This document shows positions 59,901 to 64,000 of a DNA stretch of 64,000 nt, piece by piece. The translations under genes and the position numbers were made by a program. The notes under the pieces are model-generated. The model saw only the letters and a list, made by a program, of their open reading frames with translations, had not been told where the DNA came from and searched no databases. The stretch's first letter is position 1; the number at the start of each line of letters is the position of its first letter. This stretch comes from Amyelois transitella (Eukaryota; Arthropoda; Insecta; Lepidoptera; Pyralidae). Location of the stretch: the NCBI RefSeq assembly GCF_032362555.1, contig NC_083516.1:10999001-11063000 (forward strand), in the 5' to 3' direction.

Positions 59901-60342
59901 AATCTAGTTAAGACATTACTAATCGATGCTGGTTGCTTCCCTGGGCAACCCCATTACTTCCTACTTCAAGGCATCACTACAGGGAGTTTTGGAATATATG
60001 ACCAGCCTGGATTTGAACACAAGCATGTGTGTGGAATCTCTAGCTTTAAGTAGGTATTATAATGGGCCAGTTACTTCATTCTGAAATAAAATAATGTAAG
60101 TACTAACAACTAGTGCTCAAAAATTCAGATATCACCTTCATCAGATCTGAGACGTTCTGGCAAAAGGTCATGTCAAGAGTACCCGAACTGATGAATTGGC
60201 AATTGACTATTTCTTAAACAGAGAAAAAAATAAGAAGGGTATGTCAAACTTAAATAAAATTTGAAATAATAAAAAAGTTCACACATTTTCCGTCCAGAAA
60301 TTCCTTGTCCAAACATTTTTCCTTCTTCTTTTCATCGATCAT
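53994..60342 (-). CDS. Gene F: SLC17-like MFS transporter, complete, 11 exons
   Basis: Exons (minus): 60342-60285, 59800-59661, 59235-59056, 58717-58579, 58334-58117, 57749-57597, 57195-57063, 56551-56427, 55328-55206, 54762-54618 and 54058-53994 (TGA). They join to 492 residues. TM1: ARGSMGVAVLAM. TM2: SSFFWGYVIMQLPAGIIARK. TM4: GGWTLVCASRVVMGLTQ, with the Arg. TM5-6: TALGWKMIFYTMSGV. TM7: PHVGYAMGFVLFFVDMP, changed from the AHxGQ pattern. Exon 9: NQLDISPNFAGVMMGFTNF, well conserved. The tail is hydrophilic and Lys/Glu-rich. The start is the least certain point: exon 1 is read from the Met at 60342 (a Lys/Glu-rich leader with donor TGTGTGA, phase 1), but the same frame stays open upstream to a Met at 60453. 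The TM1-TM2 loop is short with one NDT site. Substrate not readable. Confidence 0.85.
54093..54230 (-). mobile_element. LINE 3' stub in gene F intron 10
   Basis: Minus strand: the MKRVMNVDEAKEVCRDRGKW block through to the LINE stop and a CATACATACATA tail. It is very close to the intact copy, so it is a young 5'-truncated insertion. Confidence 0.8.
54366..54592 (+). repeat. SINE-B (tRNA-headed) copy in gene F intron 10
   Basis: Head: GGCCTCTGTGGCGCAGCGGT with a B box mutated to GGGTTCCAATCCC. Full body and tail are present. A minus-oriented SINE-B tail scrap lies at 54283-54345. Confidence 0.8.
55003..55190 (+). repeat. SINE-B (tRNA-headed) copy in gene F intron 9
   Basis: CCTCTGTGGCGCAGCGGTAG, then GGGTTCGAATCCCGGCCAGG. 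About 60 bases of the body are deleted. It ends in TTTATTTATTTA just before exon 9. Confidence 0.8.
55434..55685 (-). repeat. SINE-A copy in gene F intron 8
   Basis: Full-length minus copy from the CATACATACATATGGTTACG tail to the GTTCCCGGCGCC-complement head. Confidence 0.8.
55707..56120. mobile_element. Foldback/MITE-like element with internal GTTTCGG motifs
   Basis: The ends are inverted repeats: CAATTCTGCTATTT at 55707-55720 and its complement AAATAGCAGAATTG at 56107-56120, with a further GAAACnG match inside. The 414-base body is full of short direct and inverted variants of GCGTTTCAGC and CCGTTTCGG. No coding capacity. It lies next to a SINE-A in gene F intron 8. Confidence 0.65.
56638..56730 (+). 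mobile_element. LINE 3' stub in gene F intron 7
   Basis: ATGCAGAGATCGTGGCAAGT to GGAAAGAGGCGTGACTATAT, then five TATG units. Confidence 0.7.
56743..56955 (+). repeat. SINE-A copy, diverged, in gene F intron 7
   Basis: AGTGCCGTGTC head followed by a deletion; CTCTTTCCCATTGACGTCGT, CTTGGGATTCTTCTTTCAGG, and an end at GACGTGACTATATGTATT. Confidence 0.6.
57350..57560 (-). repeat. RTE-tail-type repeat in gene F intron 6
   Basis: Minus copy of the 9150-9352 family: AGAGGCCGCCCGCGACTTCG, ACCTATCAATCCCGCGGGAA-like, and AGTAGTTTTTGCGTGAAAGA. Confidence 0.65.
57811..57850 (+). repeat. SINE-A head only, in gene F intron 5
   Basis: GCCGTGTGGTTCCCGGCACC then AATACAAAAAAACCAGG; the rest is missing. Confidence 0.65.
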
Positions 60343-61269
60343 CTTCAATTCACAATTTGACTTTTCACTGACGCCTGTACTCTTGTAATGGTTAGTTTTA
60401 ATATTTATTAACCCTATCATTAATTTTCTAAACGTTATAGCAAATACGCACAAAGTTGACTAGGAAAATAGTCCTCAACTTTACAGTAATAGAGTTTAAA
60501 TTGTGTTAAGATTTAAGCAAATAAACCGTTATGAAATGTCGTGATAGGTACGAGTAAATTAAGATTTCGTAAATATACAAGCAGAATCTCTGACAGATAT
60601 GCATACTATTGCGAAATTCTGTGGCCTATTCTATTTATTGCGTTTTTAATAAATTGGCAGCCATTTTATGAAATCCAATGAGGTTTTTTAATCAATCTCT
60701 CTTTTTAATCTAAGCGTTATAGATTTAATCAGCCGGCAAACATCGGAACATTTAGCGACTACCTAAATCCTATTTCATTAACGTCGGAATTAATTACTGA
60801 ATCTTTAAGACTTAGACTAAACTTAGTTACTGAATTTAGACAAATTCAGTGGAGTGTGGTAAGTTTTAAGCATAACGGCCCTTGATATATTTTCACGATT
60901 AATTAACTATTCTTAAACATGATTAAGTATATGTGATTCATTATGATGCATGGGATACATCCAAATCCCAACTTATATCATAAATGCAAAAGTGACTTTA
61001 TTTGTTTGTTTGTTACTTCTTCACGAGTTATCTACTGAATGAATGTTCTTGAAATATCACGTCTATAATATGCTGGAGTCTGAAGAAGGCCATAGGGTAC
61101 CTTTCCTTGCGGTGAAAACTTTAGTTCCCGTGGATTTGTGTAAAACCTGAATTTTTTTGTAGTTATTAGTGGTAAATTCGTCGATTTCGAAGATGGCTAG
61201 CTATAAATTAATCATCATCTATCCATTTATCTATAAATATATAATTAAGTCCGCGTATTGTATCAACAC

Positions 61270-61850
61270 TGTTAGCGCAGCAGGGCTTGAATTACCAAAA
61301 AAATAATGGTATCGTTATTTCTGTCAAACAGGGTTACCGTTATAAATTAAGTACCGTAATGCTGGATAACGATATTTCTGGCTTCATTTACTATTACACT
61401 CATATAACGTGACCAATAACATTAACGATAAGAGGTTCCGTTAAGACAGCTTAACGTTTTTTTTATTAACGGTAAATTCATAAAACGTTACTATTTGATT
61501 CAATGACGGATTCGCCGGGAATACTTCTAATCGCGTCGTGTATCGTACAGTTGCGTTACGACAGACAAACTTTAGATACCTACGTATCTATACTAATATT
61601 ATAAAGCTGAAGAGTTTGTTTGTTTGTTTGTTTGAACGCGCTAATCTCAGGAACTACTGGGTCGAATTGAAAAATTATTTTTGCGTTTAAATTGGTATAC
61701 TTATTCTTAACGTTAATATCGTTATAAGACTAAATTACCAATATCTACCTATACCGGTATCAGTCACAACTTTTTTTAAATAACGTTATTGACCGTTACT
61801 TTAAGTGTTAATTTGGTAACGTTAAATAGAAAGTAAATGTATATTCTGTA
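61270..61850. repeat. AACGTTA-rich segment split by an RTE-type scrap
   Basis: Short strings such as TAACG, AACGTTA, ACCGTTA and their complements recur many times on both sides of an inserted AGCTGAAGAGTTTGTTTGTT fragment at 61584-61700. Possibly a decayed foldback element. Confidence 0.4.
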
Positions 61851-62239
61851 TCAAACACCAATGCCCAATCACTATCCTAATTTATACTGAAAGAAACAAT
61901 TATCTCATTGACTCGCTAATATTTATTTTGCGAATCGCGTGTTCACAGTATACTAACAAATATTTGATTACATTTTTTACTATTGTAATTATAATTATCT
62001 GTTATCAAGATAACATAACCAGAAGCATTCTTTTCACATAAATACTTTTAAGGTTGATTTAAATAAATGACAATGAATTAAATAAACATTGAGAACATAC
62101 TCAATATCGTAGGAAGTGGAAAGATGTAGTCATTATCTACCCCTCCAGGAATGAGGCATAATTTAATGTTTATATTTTAACGTACTTAATGTTAAGGTAA
62201 ACGAGATTGTGGCGAAATCTATAAGCTACAAATCACAAA

Positions 62240-62436
62240 AAAATATCACGCGACGATATCAGTCAAAAACAGCAAAAAACCTAAATCGCGCAAGCAAAGA
62301 TTTCATGGATTGGAGCATAAATACAACCTCCGACTCAACATCGTCTGTCGCGTGGTTCCCCAGGCATAACACCTAGCCTGGCGGAAGATCTTCCCTTTGG
62401 TGGCGGTCGAGCCGAATCATCGCTCCCGCTACATTA
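62240..62436 (+). repeat. rep-C copy, full length
   Basis: ATCACGCGACGATATCAGTC, AAATCGCGCAAGCAAAGATT, CCTAGCCTGGCGGAAGATCT and CGAATCATCGCTCCCGCTAC. The best reference copy of rep-C here. Confidence 0.75.
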
Positions 62437-62754
62437 ACAAAATAAAGAATTCAGAACATTATCAAACGGCACTGCATTAAAACGATTGATGACTAAGATA
62501 AAAGTTAATGATAATAACATTTCTTTACATGGACAATTAAATCAAATTATCACTTAATCAACTGGAAAATTTTGAATGAAAATGTATATTTTTATCAATT
62601 CTACAAATATTAAGTAATACGCTATCTTTTACGTTCCTTCCCATTGTGTCGGTTTATGCAGATTTTGTTTAAACCGACTGACTTGACTACAGGTTGACTG
62701 CCTAGTTGTTATAAAATATAACATTATTTATCACACTGATCTTAAATTCATAAA

Positions 62755-62935
62755 GTGGGTCACGTCCTGGCAAAGGGTCAGGTCAAGAGTACCCGAAACC
62801 GCCGAGCTCGCATGAAGAGAGTTATGAATGCGGATGAAGCGAAGGAAGTAAGAAAAGATCGTGGCAAGCGGGAAGATGTAGTCTGTGCCTACCTTTTTGG
62901 GGAAAAAACGTAATTTCATGAATGTATGTAACTAA
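62755..62935 (+). mobile_element. LINE 3' stub
   Basis: GGTCACGTCCTGGCAAAGGG, GAGTACCCGAAACCGCCGAG, GCATGAAGAGAGTTATGAAT: the last 55 codons or so of the RTE-like LINE with a frame break near the end. Confidence 0.7.
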
Positions 62936-63107
62936 AATAGGTTTCTCCTTTGATCTGGCTTTGATTGGCTGAGTAAAGATTGTACACAAAGCGACACCCA
63001 TCTTACCTCTGCAACCTTTGCAAGCGAACTTAAGACATATGTATGTATGTATCGTGGTTACACATCTAGTTGCCTGAATGTTGCTGTAACAGAAACCCTT
63101 ACCAATA

Positions 63108-63151
63108 TGATAGATAGATAGATAGATAGATAGATACATACATAGATAGAT
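63108..63151. repeat. GATA microsatellite
   Basis: About ten GATA units, interrupted once by CATACATA. Confidence 0.9.
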
Positions 63152-63863
63152 AAAACTCTTTATTGCACCATAAGAGTAAAACATACAAAACAACACAAAG
63201 CAACACAAAGCAGATATAAAATAATATGATTGGGAATTGGAAAAAATCATCGCAGCGAAACCGCGCTTCTGGTTATAAAATAATTATTTGCACACATATT
63301 TCGCGAGTGTTTCTTTTTTAACAAAAAGGGGATATAAATATCGATCCAATAAAAAAACAGGAATAAAAAGTTAAACATATATTCAATCACACAAATAATA
63401 AGTAATATACTATTAATTATTGTATACTCATGTTTAAATTAATTACAATTGTAGAATTGATGAATGAAAACAGAATGTATTTAATAAAAATTATCACAGT
63501 CTTAAATAATAAATAGTATGAGTAAAAGTACAGTGACAAATATAACAATCTGACATTTATCTAACTGCCCACAAATTTTCTTTAAATTCATATTAATTTC
63601 ACAAGTTCGCAGACTTAATAAAAACATTTTATACTAAGAACTTACTTATGCTACCAAATTACGTTGGAGGTAACTATTAATAATTTAATAATCTATTTAC
63701 TTTTATAAATAAACAATAATTAAAATTAAATACTAGATAGGTATATATTTATATTTTAGACCTTCTCTAAAAATATAAAACAACAGATTCGAGTATTTGG
63801 TTAACGTTGACGACATTCAACTATTTCTTAGACTATAATTAATTGTGACTATAGTTGACTTGA

Positions 63864-63949
63864 CTATAGTGAGGTTTTGTAAATGTCGTGTTCTCTCTCA
63901 ACTCTCGCTTGACTTAAATCAACTTTAGCAGGTGCAGGCCTTTTCTTTC
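63864..63949 (-). CDS. Gene G: probable last exon of a seventh cluster member
   Basis: On the minus strand TTCTTTCAG precedes an open stretch of 86 bases ending in TAG. In phase 1, the phase of the last intron in A, D, E and F, it encodes a Lys-rich hydrophilic tail beginning (G/E)KKRPAPAKVDLSQARVE. Length and charge match the last exons of D, E and F, and the expected place of a further gene upstream of F fits. No transmembrane exon of G lies in the window, so this rests on phase and position only. Confidence 0.45.
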
Positions 63950-64000
63950 CTGAAAGAAGAAATGTAAAATATTAATCAACTAAATTTAAGTGTCGTAGAT

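Larger units (their letters stand above)
60343..63863. other. Spacer between genes F and G, repeat debris
   Basis: No gene was found. It holds RTE-type scraps (about 60980-61140, 61584-61700), an AACGTTA-rich segment (61270-61850), LINE 3' scraps (62090-62170, 62755-62935), a rep-C copy (62240-62436), a GATA microsatellite (63108-63151) and AT-rich sequence. The promoter of F lies near 60343-60900. Confidence 0.55.

Noticed and set aside
60343-60453. N-terminal extension of gene F from the Met at 60453
   Set aside because: In frame and possible, but the paralogs have leaders of 17-23 residues and the extension looks like AT-rich noncoding sequence. Left as an alternative start only.
52900-63151. 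CRISPR-like repeats
   Set aside because: The short repeats here are microsatellites (TATG, GATA, TA) and dispersed SINEs, without regular spacers.
62822-63250. 142-residue minus-strand open frame
   Set aside because: It covers a LINE scrap, a GATA microsatellite and a GAGGAGCCC-type repeat; no protein family is recognisable.

Overview
The window reads as a piece of an insect nuclear genome, most likely from a moth or butterfly (Lepidoptera). It is AT-rich, its genes are cut into about ten short exons by introns with GT-AG borders, and it is packed with SINE, LINE and foldback elements. The Lepidoptera call is inferred from the repeat style and gene family; no species is claimed.

The backbone is a cluster of at least six related major-facilitator transporters of the SLC17 / sodium-phosphate-cotransporter-like family (insect Picot/sialin type). 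Three are on the + strand: gene A (3' part only, 2714-9900), gene B (14257-20771) and gene C (22289-28126). Three complete genes run the other way: D (39647-29584), E (52598-44033) and F (60342-53994). The probable last exon of a seventh gene, G, lies at 63949-63864. The two groups converge between C and D. All share one exon scaffold with matching intron phases, so they come from tandem duplication of one ancestor. B and C are the closest pair and share the loss of the last intron. A, B and C keep the family's membrane motifs. D, E and F have drifted; E has lost the TM4 Gly-Gly-Trp and arginine, and D has a long glycosylation-rich loop. C has a one-base insertion in a T run of exon 3 that breaks its frame; it is a recent pseudogene or an assembly error.

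The remaining DNA is mostly mobile-element material. Position 1 to 1826 holds a 5'-truncated Jockey/CR1-like retrotransposon (- strand). In intron 1 of D, antisense to it, sits an RTE-like LINE with an intact 1033-residue endonuclease-reverse transcriptase frame. This LINE is nested inside an older SINE. More than thirty copies of that SINE (here SINE-A), several tRNA-headed SINEs (SINE-B), a third short repeat (rep-C), LINE 3' stubs and several foldback elements fill the introns and spacers. SINE-A ends in a tail that resembles the LINE 3' end, which suggests the LINE mobilises it. No rRNA, functional tRNA or CRISPR array was seen.

Intergenic stretches: 9901-14256, 20772-22288, 28127-29583, 39648-44032, 52599-53993 and 60343-63863. 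Each is described in the feature list.
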